Shown here: piece by piece, positions 1-11,441 of the stretch
Numbering within the stretch: position 1 is the first letter of the stretch
Layout: each line of letters begins with the position of its first letter
Source of the DNA: Pieris napi
Lineage: Eukaryota > Arthropoda > Insecta > Lepidoptera > Pieridae
DNA length: 64,000 nt
Reading direction: 5' to 3'
Assembly: GCF_905475465.1 (NCBI RefSeq)
Contig: NC_062238.1
Location: forward strand, 5,622,501 to 5,686,500
Notes under the pieces: model-generated
Database searches by the model: none
What the model was told of the DNA's origin: nothing
What the model saw: only the letters and a program-made list of their open reading frames with translations
Translations under genes and position numbers: made by a program

Positions 1-1437
1 ATATTCAGTTTTCATATTTAATAAATTATAAGCTATGTGGTACCACAAAAATATTGGCTTTTCTTAATATGTAACTAATTTAATAACTTAATTTAGTAAT
101 TAACTAACTAAAACATTGCGCTAAACTTTACTGTGAATAAAATCAATACGAAGAATACACAAATTGTTCACAAACAAGTAAAAACTATTAAACTTCAGCA
201 ATTTATTTGTAAAATAACTGGACACAGGTAAAACCTTTGTAATGTTGTCAGCCCTAGTAGCAGATAGTTTGAGCTGTAAACCTTATCAGAGGGAGGTATC
301 TATCTGATGTCGAGGCGGGTGACATTGACTGATGAATTTCAATTTCGTAGCCGGGGCATGGCTGAGGCATCTTTACCTAATATATTTTTTATTAGCCGCT
401 TTTATTCGAACTTTATTTACGAGTTTATTAACTACTTTGACGTTCATAAATAGAGATAAAAGTAATAAATTATCGATTATTGAAGACAGCGGTACTGTTC
501 AAGGTTTCGTTATTCTTTTTAATTTTAATCAATCTATTGAAGATACCTATTAATCTAATCACGGGTTCAGTTGAAACTATGATGTTAGGCTAACTCTTTA
601 TTTATTTATTGAATACATAATCAGAAAATAAATGAAGTTAACAATAGTGGTGGAAACATAAACTGGACACGGATTTTCTGTCTACGAGGACGTCGATGAG
701 ATTTAAACTTATATACTAAAATCAATTATATATATAAATATATCGTAAAATTATAATTATTTAATAGCAGTAATTCAATTATTTAATCTATCTTATTATA
801 TAAAAATAAGTCTTCAATTATTTAATTTTTTATCAATAACTATGTATTAATAAGAAATGGTTTGGTTTCCTAACTCTTGCGTCTTTATTTTAAATGTAAA
901 TATATTGAAGTCAAGTAAACTCAAAAGATTTTCCATCCTAGTCAAAACATTGTATAATACATTTATTACACGAAGTTTTACATAACGCTTAGCCAGTATT
1001 TCTTTGGCATGAAATAATCATTGTAAATAATTATTGAAAACTTAATGACTGATGAATAATAATGAATATGAATAATAATGAACTCTTAGAATACTGCTTT
1101 TCTAACGACTACGATACGCAAAATAACATTCTAAAATTTTGCACCTTATATAGTCGTGCGTTTCATACATTGCTCGCGAGCGTCTTGCACTCTTGATCTC
1201 CGCTATTTATCCATCCGCCGCAACTTCAGACACCTGCTAATTATTCTTACAAAACACATTCATTGCGAAAGCTATGGATATGATAAATTATAAAACATTC
1301 GACAACAAACTTTTTAAATTGATGTCTAATATTGTTGTTATTGTCCTCTTGAAAAACGCGTGTTCTGTTTTATTTCCGTTTTCTAAAAGATGTTCAGTTG
1401 TTTCTTGCACAAGCTGCCTGCGTTTTCTTTAAGATTG
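1..1437. other. AT-rich region without recognisable gene
   Basis: No open frame of believable length or recognisable protein. A slightly CpG-richer patch at about 1150-1240 has a TATA-like string (1147-1152), but no coding sequence follows it. I see no repeat family here that I can name. Confidence 0.5.
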
Positions 1438-1670
1438 AGAGCAGTGTTGGCTTAGTGACTTCAGCGTGTGACTCTTTTCCCTGAGTTCGAACCCCGGCTG
1501 GACTTTCGGTTTACGTGCGCATTCAACGCTCACTTGGATGTTGAAGGAAAACATTAGTTAGACCCAATAAGTCGACGGCCTGTGTCAGGCATTTTAAGAA
1601 CTTGCCTATTAGAAAAAACAAATGATCACAAAACAAATACAGAAATCTGTGGGCCAGATCTAAAAGGTTT
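1438..1670 (+). repeat. tRNA-derived SINE copy
   Basis: The copy carries pol III A-box-like (tggcttagtga, about 1448-1458) and B-box-like (gagttcgaacccc, 1483-1495) elements. The same body as the better copy near 4.5 kb follows: a 'ttacgtgcgcattcaac' stretch, 'gtcgacggcctgtgtcaggca', then 'aaatgatcac' and a 'gtgggccagatctaaaaggtt' 3' end. It has diverged strongly from that copy, so it is an old insertion. The family resembles the lepidopteran Metulj-type SINEs as I remember them; the name is recall, not a search result. Confidence 0.75.
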
Positions 1671-1699
1671 TTAATTAAATTTGATCTAAGTTCTCAGTT

Positions 1700-2084
1700 T
1701 CTATCAGGTTTTATAATTTTAGATAAACTATGCTCTATGCTAATTTTGCGTCCTTAGTGAATAATATTGTCACATCCATATTTTGTAACTTTCGGAATGC
1801 AATTAACTAAATATATGGGGTTCAGCTCTAATCAGTAAATATATATAATACAAAGCTGTATCATAATTATTACGTTATAATATCTTATAAATGGAAATCC
1901 AAGCTTTTATTATAGTGTAAACGTATGTTTCGTAAGAATTTAACATTAATGTATGACTTTGGGTAAAAGGTTACGGTGCGTTTTTCGTAATTAATTGTGC
2001 TTTTTTTATGGCTCTGGCACGGTTTGTGCATTAGCCAGCGTCAAGTATAAGATTTTTATAATTCGTTCTTTTTGCCTTAGAAAT
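1700..2084. other. AT-rich spacer
   Basis: I see no gene, RNA or named repeat in this interval. Confidence 0.4.
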
Positions 2085-2256
2085 TCGACCATGTCCTCCA
2101 TGTACGGTTTAGGCACTCGCACGGTACCGCACAACCCTCCCAAAGGCCGAGAACAAATTTAAATTAAATTAAAACTTGCCCTCGAACCGGGAATCGAACC
2201 CGGTACCCCTCACCTAGCTGCCACTTAATAAGACCGCTAGGCTATGAGGCCCCTTT
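2085..2256 (-). repeat. second family of tRNA-derived SINE, minus strand
   Basis: Read on the minus strand it begins 'ggggcctcatagcctagcgg' (A-box) and continues to a perfect B-box inside 'gggttcgattcccgg' (about 2187-2201). A non-tRNA body with 'ctcggcctttgggaggg' follows. The tRNA-like part cannot fold a proper 7-bp acceptor stem because the sequence after the T arm does not pair with the 5' end. It is therefore a SINE head and not a functional tRNA gene. It belongs to a different SINE family from the copies at 1.4 and 4.5 kb. Confidence 0.7.
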
Positions 2257-2955
2257 AATTGTACTTAATCATCAATTTTCAAATAGTCAAATTATATTTA
2301 TATATATTAAAAAGATTACATACTTAAAACTTCTTTGGTATTTTTACGATTAGCGATTTCAACAACGAACCAAACCTTCATTGAATGTATGTAAAGTGTC
2401 AGAACAACATTTTGAATAACACGTATTCGAGTTCGAAGCAGTGATAGATTGTTCGTGAACTAGTTTTGTAAAAGCAGTTTTAAAACTTTACCATTCGTGT
2501 GCCTCGATCCATCACGCGTTATGAACGTAGTGCTTACATGTTTTGAATTTTTATCTACACAAAAGTTGCCTGTTTGTGGGATTATTAGTTAGGATTAATC
2601 GCGGCGATACTGAAGCTTCATCTGAAATAAGGATACAAACAAGTCTTCTGGAGTATGCGGCTAATGCTATTAGGAACCGCTTGATTAAATGTGCATGCGT
2701 CCAATCAATATTATTCCCAATAATGTAATGCTGTTAAAATATCGAAATGACCAGCCAAATATCACATGCAATTTAAAATGCCTTCCTCGTCAAACGCGCG
2801 AACTATTCTACCTTTGTTTACTCGAGTGTAGTCGTTCCGGCCCTCAAGGACATATTTCAAGCCATACAGGAGACGTACCCAAGCTTACCAAAGTGATGTA
2901 CTGTAAAAGCCGCAATAGCTAACCGTGATTTTTAAAGTGAAACTTTTATTACATC
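2257..2955. other. intergenic sequence, nothing recognised
   Basis: Only short chance open frames occur (for example around 2543-2728 and 2689-2922), without homology I can recognise or splice context. Confidence 0.4.
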
Positions 2956-3100
2956 GTCTCAAACTTTTTCGTCTGTGTGTTGCATGTCGCGTGACGGTCG
3001 GCCGCGGAGTAGGGATAAAGTGAAAGGTGCTCGTCATAGCAGCCAAGGCCAATATGGCGGCGCCTATAGTTCGCAGCAGCTGACCGTGTAGTGTATAGAC
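2956..3100 (+). promoter_or_regulatory. CpG-rich patch with Pho/YY1-like motif
   Basis: A short GC/CpG-rich island in AT-rich surroundings contains 'aatatggcggc' at 3051-3061. This matches the core ATGGC(G/C)GC motif bound by Pleiohomeotic/YY1 and found near starts of many housekeeping genes. The ATG in the motif opens only a 9-codon frame. A promoter or a CpG-rich repeat remnant are both possible. Confidence 0.3.
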
Positions 3101-3385
3101 TATTATTTAATATGTGTATATTATAATCTTTTATTATAATTAAGTATTATGGAGGTCGTACTCTCTAAGACTGTCTTGACGAGAGAGACTTAGTCAAATT
3201 TGATTATTTCCCATTATTATTCCAATTTTCCAAGTATACAATTAAGATTAATAAAGCGATTACCAATATATATACCCTTGATGGAATGTTATTCCAAAAA
3301 TATTTAGTTAAATGTCTATAATGTGAAAAAAAGTTTCACTTTTACCGTGGTTTCATGAAACCACACAATCCTTTTTCTTTTTTTA
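3101..3385. other. AT-rich spacer
   Basis: No gene or named repeat seen. Confidence 0.4.
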
Positions 3386-3389
3386 CTTT

Positions 3390-3565
3390 TATATAACAGG
3401 AGGCAAATGGGCTGGAGACTCACGTGATGTTAAGTGATACCACCCCACCCACTTACATTGCCAGAAGGCTCGCAAGTGCATTGCCAGGCCTTTAAGGAAT
3501 TTGTACGTTCTTTTCTTAAAAGACCCTTAGTCGAATTGGTTCGGAAATACTACAGGCTTCTTAGA
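3390..3565 (+). repeat. lepidopteran dispersed repeat, copy 1
   Basis: Contains the chain 'aggaggcaaatgggctgga...gatgttaagtgatac...gctcgcaagtgcattgcc...cctttaag...gtacgttcttttcttaaaagaccc...tagtcgaattggttcggaaatac'. The same chain recurs, diverged, at 20.05, 23.0 and 33.1 kb, all in the plus orientation. I recognise it as a very common lepidopteran dispersed repeat. Whether it is a LINE 3' end or another class cannot be settled from one window. Confidence 0.7.
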
Positions 3566-3624
3566 GGCTTAGAGCCTTTCCTTCCAAATGACCGCAAAAC
3601 TGAACGTTATAAGATATGACAACA

Positions 3625-4464
3625 TAAAAAAAAATCTTATTATATCTCTCTGTATGAAATTATTTAATTTTGTTCATCGGCGTTATGGAATAATACAGTT
3701 TTGATTGAATATTGTAATCGTAGCTTTCCTTAAAATCCCATCCTTGTATTTTCTGCCCGAATAGATCTAGATAAAATGTGATTACATTTTAGTATATTCT
3801 GAAATAACATTACATTAACATTACAAAGGTATTCTACATTTGGCTATATTGAAAAAAATGTCCTGCTGTCATGGGTTATTTGCGATATCTACGTTGACAA
3901 TCTATATTAGATTTAGAGCTTTACCTAGACATTTATTTACATTTCGTTGCAAGCAATTCAGTACAATTAAAATAATTCAATAAAAGAAGAGGGCAACTGG
4001 CGGCCTTATCGCTTTCTATCTCTCGCAGGTCAGCACTGTGTCTTTTTTTAAATCTAAATATGGAAACAAAACAAAGCACATGAAATAAGGTACCCTGTGT
4101 ACTGTGTGTAATCACGATGATGATAGATACGTCTTTATTATTATAGTCCAAAAGTTATAATTATCTTACCTTAATTCTTAATATTATATTGGTCCCTCAG
4201 ATAACAAAGCAAGAGTCTCTTCAGCCTTTGCGAGAGTATTATTTGATAATTTGATACCTACCTTTGATAGTGTTGTTTTCAGTATATACATATTATATGT
4301 AAAATAACGTTCAATGAACAGAGAAGTATCTGTCATGTACTATATGAAATATAATTTAAGAACTTAATATCAAATCGCTGTTTTTTGCTCTCCTAATATT
4401 TTAAAACTTTTTAAATTAATGAAAAATAATATTATTTGATAACATGCTTTATTTATAGTTTCGG
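3625..4464. other. AT-rich spacer with one short repeat remnant
   Basis: Around 3985-4010 the string 'gggcaactggcggccttatcgct' resembles a sequence near 29260 ('caacgggcggccatatagatac'), so both are probably fragments of one dispersed repeat. Nothing else is recognised. Confidence 0.35.
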
Positions 4465-4475
4465 TATGCGGACGG

Positions 4476-4782
4476 CGGTATAAGTAGTGTTAGTCTAGTG
4501 GTTTCAGTGTGCTCTCATCCCTGAGGTCGTAGGTTCGATCCCCGGCTGTGCACCAATGGTCTTTCTTTCTATGTGCGCATTTAACATTCGCTCGGTGAAG
4601 GAATACACCGTGAGGAAACCGGCTTGCCTCGACCCGAAAATTCGACGGCGTGCGTCAGGCACAGAAGGTTGATCACCTTTTTGCCTTTTAAATATAATAA
4701 TATTTACAAATGATCATGAAACAAATATGTGAGGCCCAGACCTAAAAAGGTTGTAGCGACACTAATTTGTTTTAATTTTTTT
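4476..4782 (+). repeat. tRNA-derived SINE, best-preserved copy
   Basis: The A-box (tagtctagtgg, 4491-4501) and B-box (ggttcgatcc, 4532-4541) are well spaced for pol III transcription. The body follows with 'gtgcgcatttaacattcgctcggtgaagga', 'cgtgaggaaaccggcttgcc', 'gacggcgtgcgtcaggcacagaaggttgatcacc' and a 3' end 'aaaaggttgtagcg' leading into T-rich sequence. A near-perfect 10-bp direct repeat (atgcggacgg 4466-4475, atgcgtacgg 4783-4792; 9/10) is a plausible target-site duplication. Other fragments of the family lie at 1.4, 11.5, 28.4, 39.8/40.6 and 49.5 kb. Confidence 0.85.
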
Positions 4783-4799
4783 ATGCGTACGGAAATTAA

Positions 4800-5149
4800 T
4801 TATTTTTTCAAGTAAGATTGTATTTTCTACTAAGATATATTTTTTACTCTCATTATATTATTATGTTTGTAATAGTTTCTGAAGAAAAGTTTGCACTTTA
4901 ATCGTGCTAATAATGGTAAAGTGGGAAATTATTCGCGTTATACTAAATTACGAGACAGAGTAGAGATAATCTAGAGAGCTGATTTCCCTGGAACAAGTAG
5001 TTTGTATTTACTTGAAAGGCTATAAATATAAAACACATTGTATATAATAATTTTAGTTACTTATGAAACGAACAAATTTGAATTTTGAATAGAACAGATT
5101 TATTTTAAGATGTAATTAATGGAAACAGTTCCTTTCTTATTTACGAGTA
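4800..5149. other. AT-rich spacer
   Basis: Nothing recognised before the Tc1 element. Confidence 0.4.
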
Positions 5150-5151
5150 TA

Positions 5152-6755
5152 TACTGCTCAAAACAATTAGCGGAACAAGATTTTTCTCCTTTCTATTGCT
5201 TAAACTAAAATTAGATTTAAATTAACTTGTACGCTACTTTTTACCTTGTTAATTTGTTAATTACTACAATTAATAAAAAAAATCAATTTGTTTTTTTTTA
5301 TTAAAAAAAAATAAAATGTGCATTGTAGACGAAAAACTAATTATGATAAAAAAGGTCCATCAAAGAAATATTCTTATATCGTTTGAATATTCGTCTTTAG
5401 TGACTTTCAGTAACGTGTGTGGCCTCCATGAGCCCTAATCACGGCTTGACAACGGCGCGGCATGCTTCGTATGATCCTCCGAATATCTTCTTGTGGAATT
5501 CGCTCCCATTCTTCAATCAACGCTTCAGTGAGCTGCTGCAGTGTTTGAGGTGCAATCGGACGCTTCCGGATGCGCCTGTCAAGCAAGTCCCAAATGTGTT
5601 CAATTGGATTTAGGTCAGGGCTCATGGAAGGCCACTCCATTACACGGATTTCCTGCTGTCGTAAGTAATCTGACGTGATGGCTGCAGTATGCGGCCTGGC
5701 ATTATCTTGCATTAAAAGAAAATCTGTGCCCATACCATATGCTGCGGGCCAAACATGATCTTCGAGCACATTTTCAATGTAAGTTTGAGCTTACAAGCGC
5801 CCGGGAACAACGACGAGATCTGTGCGCTCGTCCAAACTATCTCCGCCCCAAACCATCACAGAGCCACATCCAAATTTGTCATATTCCTGGACTGCTGCTG
5901 CACTGTATCGCTCGCCTGGGCGTCTGTAAAGACGGAGACGACCATCGCAACGTGTTAGACGGAATCGTGATTCGTCAGTAAAAAGCACTGGCCTCCAATG
6001 TCGAAGTTGCCAATTAGCGTGATTTTGCGCAAACTGTCGGCGAGCTTGTCTATGTTGAATTGTTAGACGCACAGCCCGAACTGGTCGGCGTGATCTCAAA
6101 TTGGCTTCCAACAACCTATTTCTTACCGTCTGGTCGGAAATTTCTACACCAGTAGCCGTCGTGTATTTTGTAGATCTCTTGCAGTTGTGGTGCGGTTACG
6201 TAAAGCACAGTTGACGATGTAGCGATCTTGCAAACGTGTAGTTTTTCTCTTTCGACCTTGACCACGCCTTCGTGAGTATTCTCCCGTCTCACGGTATCGC
6301 TTCCAAAGTCTGTAGATAACAGAAGGGGCTACTCCTAGATCATTTCCTACATAACGCAGAGTTCGACCCTCTTCAAGCAAAGCGATAGCTCGGGAGACAT
6401 GCAATTCAGCCAGATCTGGCATTATGACCTAAACTCACTCGCTTCAATGAATAACAACACTCAAAAGGCTCACTTCAATTTCTATTAATACTCAAAAGAT
6501 TGAAAAAAACTACTTAAAATGTGTTTTCTGTGATTAGAAAGTAATGAAAATTCAAAGACGTCACTTTGTTTTTAGGTGTTTGTAGACACACTGCCACTTT
6601 ATTATAGGACTACTAACCAAAACGCCGATGCTCTTTTGTTTTTTATTTTCTTCGACAATGCCTTAACATTATCTAGTGGCCAGTAATAATTAAACCTTAA
6701 GTAAAAAGTTTAGTTCTACTTTAAAGTTTTGTTCCCGTAATTGTTTTGAGCAGTA
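5152..6755 (-). mobile_element. complete but inactive Tc1-family DNA transposon
   Basis: The 1604-bp element is bounded by inverted repeats: the left end 'tactgctcaaaacaattagc' (5152-5171) pairs with the right end reading inwards from 6755. Over about 25 bp they differ only in a small 'agcgg/acggg' rearrangement. TA dinucleotides flank both ends (5150-5151 and 6756-6757), the duplication expected for Tc1/mariner. The single transposase gene occupies the minus strand. Both ends survive, so the copy could in principle still be mobilised in trans, but its own gene is broken. Flanks are ordinary AT-rich DNA. Confidence 0.92.
5407..6422 (-). pseudogene. Tc1-like transposase, DD34E, broken by a frameshift and a stop
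   Basis: Transposases of this family excise and reinsert the element at TA sites in the nucleus. The first segment (6422-6144) is the N-terminal helix-turn-helix DNA-binding part, starting MPDLAELHVSRAI with a basic RRRGQGRKRK stretch. The frame then shifts near 6144-6165 into a second segment (about 6160-5794) that carries the first catalytic Asp in VLFTDESRF and the MVWGG motif. An in-frame TAA at 5791-5793 interrupts it just before the third segment (5790-5407). That part carries the second Asp in LMQDNARPH and the Glu in SPDLNPIEHIWD, with 34 residues between them, the Tc1 signature. Two lesions and otherwise good conservation suggest a moderately young dead copy. Confidence 0.92.
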
Positions 6756-6757
6756 TA

Positions 6758-8105
6758 TTTTACTTTTAGCAAATTAGGAAAGTGTTATAAAGGTGAAAAT
6801 GAGACCCGTTAGTAACAATTGACTAAGGAAAAGCTGTAAAAATCCCCTGTCAACAAGATTTACCGTAGTATACAGTTAATACCAGTTTGAACCGGCGAGA
6901 ACCGGCGCAGGTCACGTAATAACCGGTATCAACTGGATTAACAGTTGGTAATATCTGTTATATTACTTGCCAAGCAGATTATTACCGCGGTGTGTTACAT
7001 TTTGCTGCGAGTTTATAAGACATTACTTTCCTTATTACTTTTGATAACAAGTTTCACCTTAGATTTTTCTTTAAAAATTATTTTGTCCGTGAATTAGTCA
7101 ACATTCATTAGGATGTTAATTAGGACGCACTCAGCCGCAAATGCGTCCCCCTCTAGTGTTTTCCACTATCGCGACATGTCTTTTCCTTTCTTCCGATTTT
7201 CCAATTCAGGACTAAGTCTCACAGATTCTAAGGAACTCAAACGAACCCACGCTCGGTTCCAATGTTTTCTATTACCATCGAGTTGAGAGGTCAGAACGAC
7301 TTATAATTATTTCATATTTAGTGCCATTTTGTGTATCTATCTCAACACATAATATACATTTTAGTGATTTAAAGTAAATTAAAAGAAATCTAGATTTAAA
7401 TATATATATCTAATATTAATGTATTTAAATATAGAACTTATAATTATTTATGTGTACGTGAATCTGCGAAAGAATTTAACTTTGCTTTTAATAACCTATA
7501 AAATTCAAAGAAAATCTTTAAGAGTCGTCGGTAATTAGTAAGTATTAATTAACGGTCTTATTCATAAGCCTGAATTAGTATTAAATCTTTCGTTTATTTA
7601 TTTGAAAGGAACATAGTGATTACGGTTTTAATAGTTCTCAACTATTAATAGAATTACGAGAAGGAGAAAAATGCTTCACTTAATTATACTGTAGTTTCAT
7701 TGTTGGCACTGCCTCGAATATTCATTATGTTTTTTGGCACTTAGTGGTAAAACTAACGGTTATAAATATCATAGTGTGATATTAAAACCGACGTTCTATG
7801 TGTATGAGTTTGGCACAATAACGAGGGTATTAACAAAATTGTTAGGGAGTGTGCATAATGTGTTATAGTTATTTTACTTAATTAAAGATTCTCGGTAGCT
7901 GATATTTTCCTTAATACATCATCATACGGTTAACATAAATATCACACACTGTGTGTGAATTCAACGGATAATCAACACTTTGAAAGCCGATACCGATATT
8001 AGTTAAACGTGAGCCACTCATTTATCTAACACAATACTTTGTAACTGTTTCACTGTCATAAAAATATGCTAAAAATAAAGTTATATTTGTAAAATAAAAA
8101 TATAT
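6758..8105. other. intergenic sequence with an AACCGG cluster
   Basis: No gene. Three AACCGG hexamers occur at 6890-6895, 6900-6905 and 6921-6926, with AACTGG just after. AACCGGTT is the Grainyhead/CP2 consensus core, so a small enhancer is possible but unproven. The remainder is AT-rich. Confidence 0.35.
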
Positions 8106-8290
8106 CTAGAAGCATGCTGGAGTTTCACCCCTTCGTTGTCGAGATCCTCAGGTGTCCAGACCCCCACCAAATCGAGCATTGCGGCGATTTGGTTCGTCAC
8201 AACCTCCCGGCTACATCACTCACTCACTCACTTAACATCAGGTGGGATTGAGGCCGTGAACGTATGTCCAGTTTTAAATAAAAAAAAATA
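8106..8290 (+). repeat. 3' fragment of a dispersed repeat (probably non-LTR)
   Basis: A GC-richer block ends 'cactcacttaacatcaggtgggattgaggccgtgaacgtatgtcca', followed by an A-rich stretch. The 'taacatcaggtg' end followed by a tail is typical of lepidopteran retroelement 3' ends as I know them. No coding capacity. Confidence 0.5.
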
Positions 8291-8344
8291 CAAAGTTGGT
8301 AAAAAATGTCTGTTTAAAACATGTACCACGTAATAATTGTTTTC

Positions 8345-8445
8345 TAGTTACCCACAACACAGGGCCTCCCTGTGTGGGGACTAGCGATATATGAATTCTA
8401 TCACAACCCTTTGGTCATAAATAAAGTTTTTATTATTATAAATGT
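8345..8445 (+). repeat. LINE-like 3' end with AATAAA and T-rich tail
   Basis: The block 'caacacagggcctccctgtgtggggactagcgatatatgaattctatcacaaccc' ends in 'cataaataaagtttttattattat'. That is a polyadenylation-like signal followed by a simple T-rich tail, a common terminus of CR1-group LINEs in moths and butterflies. Only the 3' terminus is present. The tail style resembles the large LINE ending at 55.58 kb. Confidence 0.45.
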
Positions 8446-8794
8446 AATCCCCTAAAAAGGACACTTGACTAACAGTTGATAGTCTCTTAGTAGAAGAAGT
8501 AGATTGTTATTTAGGCAAGAAAGTAATAATACGTGTTCAAAAAGGAATTCAAGCATTATTAGAATTTGCTTGTGCGCGTGTGCCCGCGGCCTAATCCCCA
8601 GCCCAAAGTATCGTATATAATTTTAACAGACGTTTTAATTAACTTGAAATTGTACAAGAGCGGTAATTTGGTGAATATTATACGTTTTGAGACATTCTAG
8701 CGTTTCTACAAATCTTTTATCAACAGTAGGTACTATTATAAATAGAAATGTTTCTCTATTGTGATGAATAAAAAACTTAAATCAAGGAGTCACA
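8446..8794. other. AT-rich spacer
   Basis: Nothing recognised. Confidence 0.4.
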
Positions 8795-9135
8795 AAACTA
8801 CATTTTCGTGAAAAAGGAGTGATATCTTCAGCCAAGGTGCATCAAGATACAGTCTTGGATCATGTTGTGAAACCTCTCAGCAATACCCTTTTTAAAAATA
8901 AACCATGGACTTTCCAGCAGGATAAAAGTGAAAACTGGCCCTCGTCTAGCCCAGACCGCAACCACTTCAGACTTCAAATTATGGGACATTAGAGGATATG
9001 GCCTGCTCTAAACGACACGGTGACATTGAGTCTCTTTAGAAATCTTTGAAGCAAGTAGTGACGCAATTTCCATTGTAAAAAGTACGTAAATCAAAAGATT
9101 CGTGTCCAAATAGATTCAAAGCAAGTAAAAAAGCC
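8795..9135 (+). pseudogene. decayed mariner-like transposase fragment
   Basis: Reading the plus strand with frame changes gives mariner-like phrases: a REKG...SAKVHQDTVLDHVVKPL stretch, NKPWTFQQD with a catalytic-type Asp, and WPSSSPDRNHF, the counterpart of the WPSSSPDLNPLD region near the last catalytic acidic residue. The roughly 30-residue stretch that normally separates FQQD from WPSSSPD is missing, so part of the catalytic core is deleted. Stops and frameshifts occur downstream. No terminal repeats were found, so this is an old fragment. Confidence 0.7.
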
Positions 9136-9922
9136 GTTTCGAATAGAATATTTTATTTATTTTTCTGAGACTTAAATAAATATGTACCTATAAATTTTAA
9201 AAATAATACATTACTTTATTAAAAAAAAATCATTTTCGTTTGTAACATAACTTATGGCTATACTAGGTATAGTGTAACTAGACAGAAACAAAATGATATA
9301 TATATTATTACACATGTGCATTCCATAGTTTCATCTAAATTTTGATGGATGTTTATAATTATAAATCACATGCTGAACCCATAGAATCATTACTTTATGT
9401 TTAACAGCTCACCTAAAAAGTGCATACATTTGATATTTGGAATATTTAGTAATATTTCTAATGTACAACAAAACTAAATATAATATAAAGCTTTATAATT
9501 AAGTTTCTGCTGAATACTATTTTACTCGAATCGTGATTTCACATAATTATAAATTTCTTCTAACTTTGCAGAATCCACTTACATAAAGATATGTCGTATT
9601 CGATTACAAAATGAAATTGATGCGGGGATCAAAGTGATTGATTCTAGACATTGGTATAATATTTCAGTCTAAGTTTCCGACAAGTATGAAAACTTACAAT
9701 TTATAGGCGAAAGCTACTATTGATATAATTCGACATTTTATTTAAGTTTGTAATGTTTTGCTACTTCATATGTTATTATTTCAATATAAATTTTCTATAA
9801 TTTAATAAAAAATTACTCCGGGTACCTTACCTACTATACATATTTACATTATTATTTGTATCACTCCCTTAAAACTCAGTTAAAATCAGTATTTAGTAAG
9901 TATAGTTCAAAATATTTCAGCG
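9136..9922. other. AT-rich spacer
   Basis: No gene or named repeat seen. Confidence 0.4.
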
Positions 9923-10119
9923 CAGCCTTGCGATTCTGTAACTCACTTTTCGAACTCTCACAGCGGTTTTCACAGCGGCGGTCGCGCTCAAATCAGTCGT
10001 AAAGCATTCATTTTACGATTTGGCATTCTGATAAACAATAAACTACTAGCTCCCTCCTTATCCAAAATATGAAAACCGCTGTGAGAGTTCGAAAAGTGAG
10101 TTACAGAATCACAAGGCAG
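9923..10119. mobile_element. palindromic MITE, copy 1 (CAG-flanked)
   Basis: The 191-bp unit (9926-10116) begins 'ccttgcgattctgtaactca' and ends with the inverted 'gtgagttacagaatcacaagg'. It is flanked on both sides by CAG (9923-9925, 10117-10119). The left arm extends through 'cacagcggttttcacagcggcggtcgcgctcaaatcagtcgt'; in this copy much of the right arm's counterpart is deleted. Two more copies lie at 20.8 and 49.0 kb. There is no coding capacity. A 3-bp CWG duplication would fit the PIF/Harbinger superfamily, but no transposase is present to prove it. Confidence 0.8.
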
Positions 10120-11440
10120 ATACGAAGCATTTTTGTATTCTCCATAATAGAGCTTATTTATAGAAAAAATATATTTTATGGTAATAAACAAATCAAACGT
10201 TTAAAATTATTATCTATATGTCTGTCAGAGATGTTTCTCTATAATTGATGTAAATAAGAATAGTATTATATCTTCAAATTATTTGACGAAAATCCTCAAA
10301 GGAAATTCCCTACAAACAGCGATATGAAAATTCCTTAAAATGATAATAAGATGATATTTAATTAAACGCAATAATAATAGGTTCATTTTCCAGTTTCCAA
10401 CTCCCGTGGGTGCCAGGGAAATGCAGAATTGTTATAGCATTCATATTTCGTACTTGGATCAGAATGGAAACTACAATTTCTATTTGAATAAATTATATTT
10501 CGTTATGAAGAAACTTTTGTGCATCTATTTTAGGTTTTATGAATCGTGTAGCTGTTTAATTAAAAGATAAAAAAAAGTAAATATTAGATCTATCAAGAGA
10601 CTAACATGAAACAATGGCAATGCATTTTTACGGCGTACGAAACTGATGTGGTCAACAAATACTTTTCTTCCTATCATTTGGGATGACTATAACTTCTAAA
10701 AGTAGAACTTCTACTAATCCTTTAACAAAATGCGAGGTACATTAATTAAATATTTTAAGCGTTTTTTACTTTTAAATATTACCGCAAACTTGGAGCCCAC
10801 AATTTACTACCAACGGTTACCTCTGAGGACAAAGAGGTCCGTTAAGCGAAAACCCAGAACTCTTCATTAATATTAACCATACGATACTGACTGTCAAAAA
10901 TTTATAATAAAAGTAATTATTATCTTAGTATCATTCTTCATCACGACCCGGAAATTCGTTTCAGGACACGCAAATAAAACCACAAAAAACATTCACAAAC
11001 GCAATTCCGACACAAGTCGCGTTCATATTTGTTCCCTGCAATTAAATGGAAAGCTTGCGAAACGCTAATTAAAGGAGTAAGAGCAAACTAAAACCAGCTT
11101 TTGTGAACTAATTGAGATTCGGAATTTGCTAGTATTCGATACTGTTATTAAAGCAAGTTGAAACCGTTAAGTTTCGATACAAAGTGTAAAGCAGGTAACT
11201 TGAACGTTGGGCAAAGTTGAGGTCAATAATTTCTTTAACGCTGTATTTTAATGATAAGGTTTTTGAGGTATACGGTAAGTGTTCATATATAGGTACTTAC
11301 AAGGCGCATTGCTTTGCCAAACAATAACGTGCACTTATTTTTCAAATACCACGTATAGAAACAAGTTATAGGTATGTTTATAGTAAAGAATATATTTTCC
11401 TTACTATAATATACTTATAATGTTGACCAATCATATGTCA
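10120..11440. other. AT-rich spacer
   Basis: No gene seen. Short frames only. Confidence 0.4.
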
Positions 11441-11441
11441 A

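Noticed and set aside
332..553. 73-codon open frame
   Set aside because: Hydrophobic, AT-driven composition, no motif, no splice or promoter context.
2180..2256. tRNA gene on the minus strand with perfect B-box
   Set aside because: The 5' and 3' ends cannot pair as an acceptor stem, and a non-tRNA body follows directly; it is the head of a SINE.
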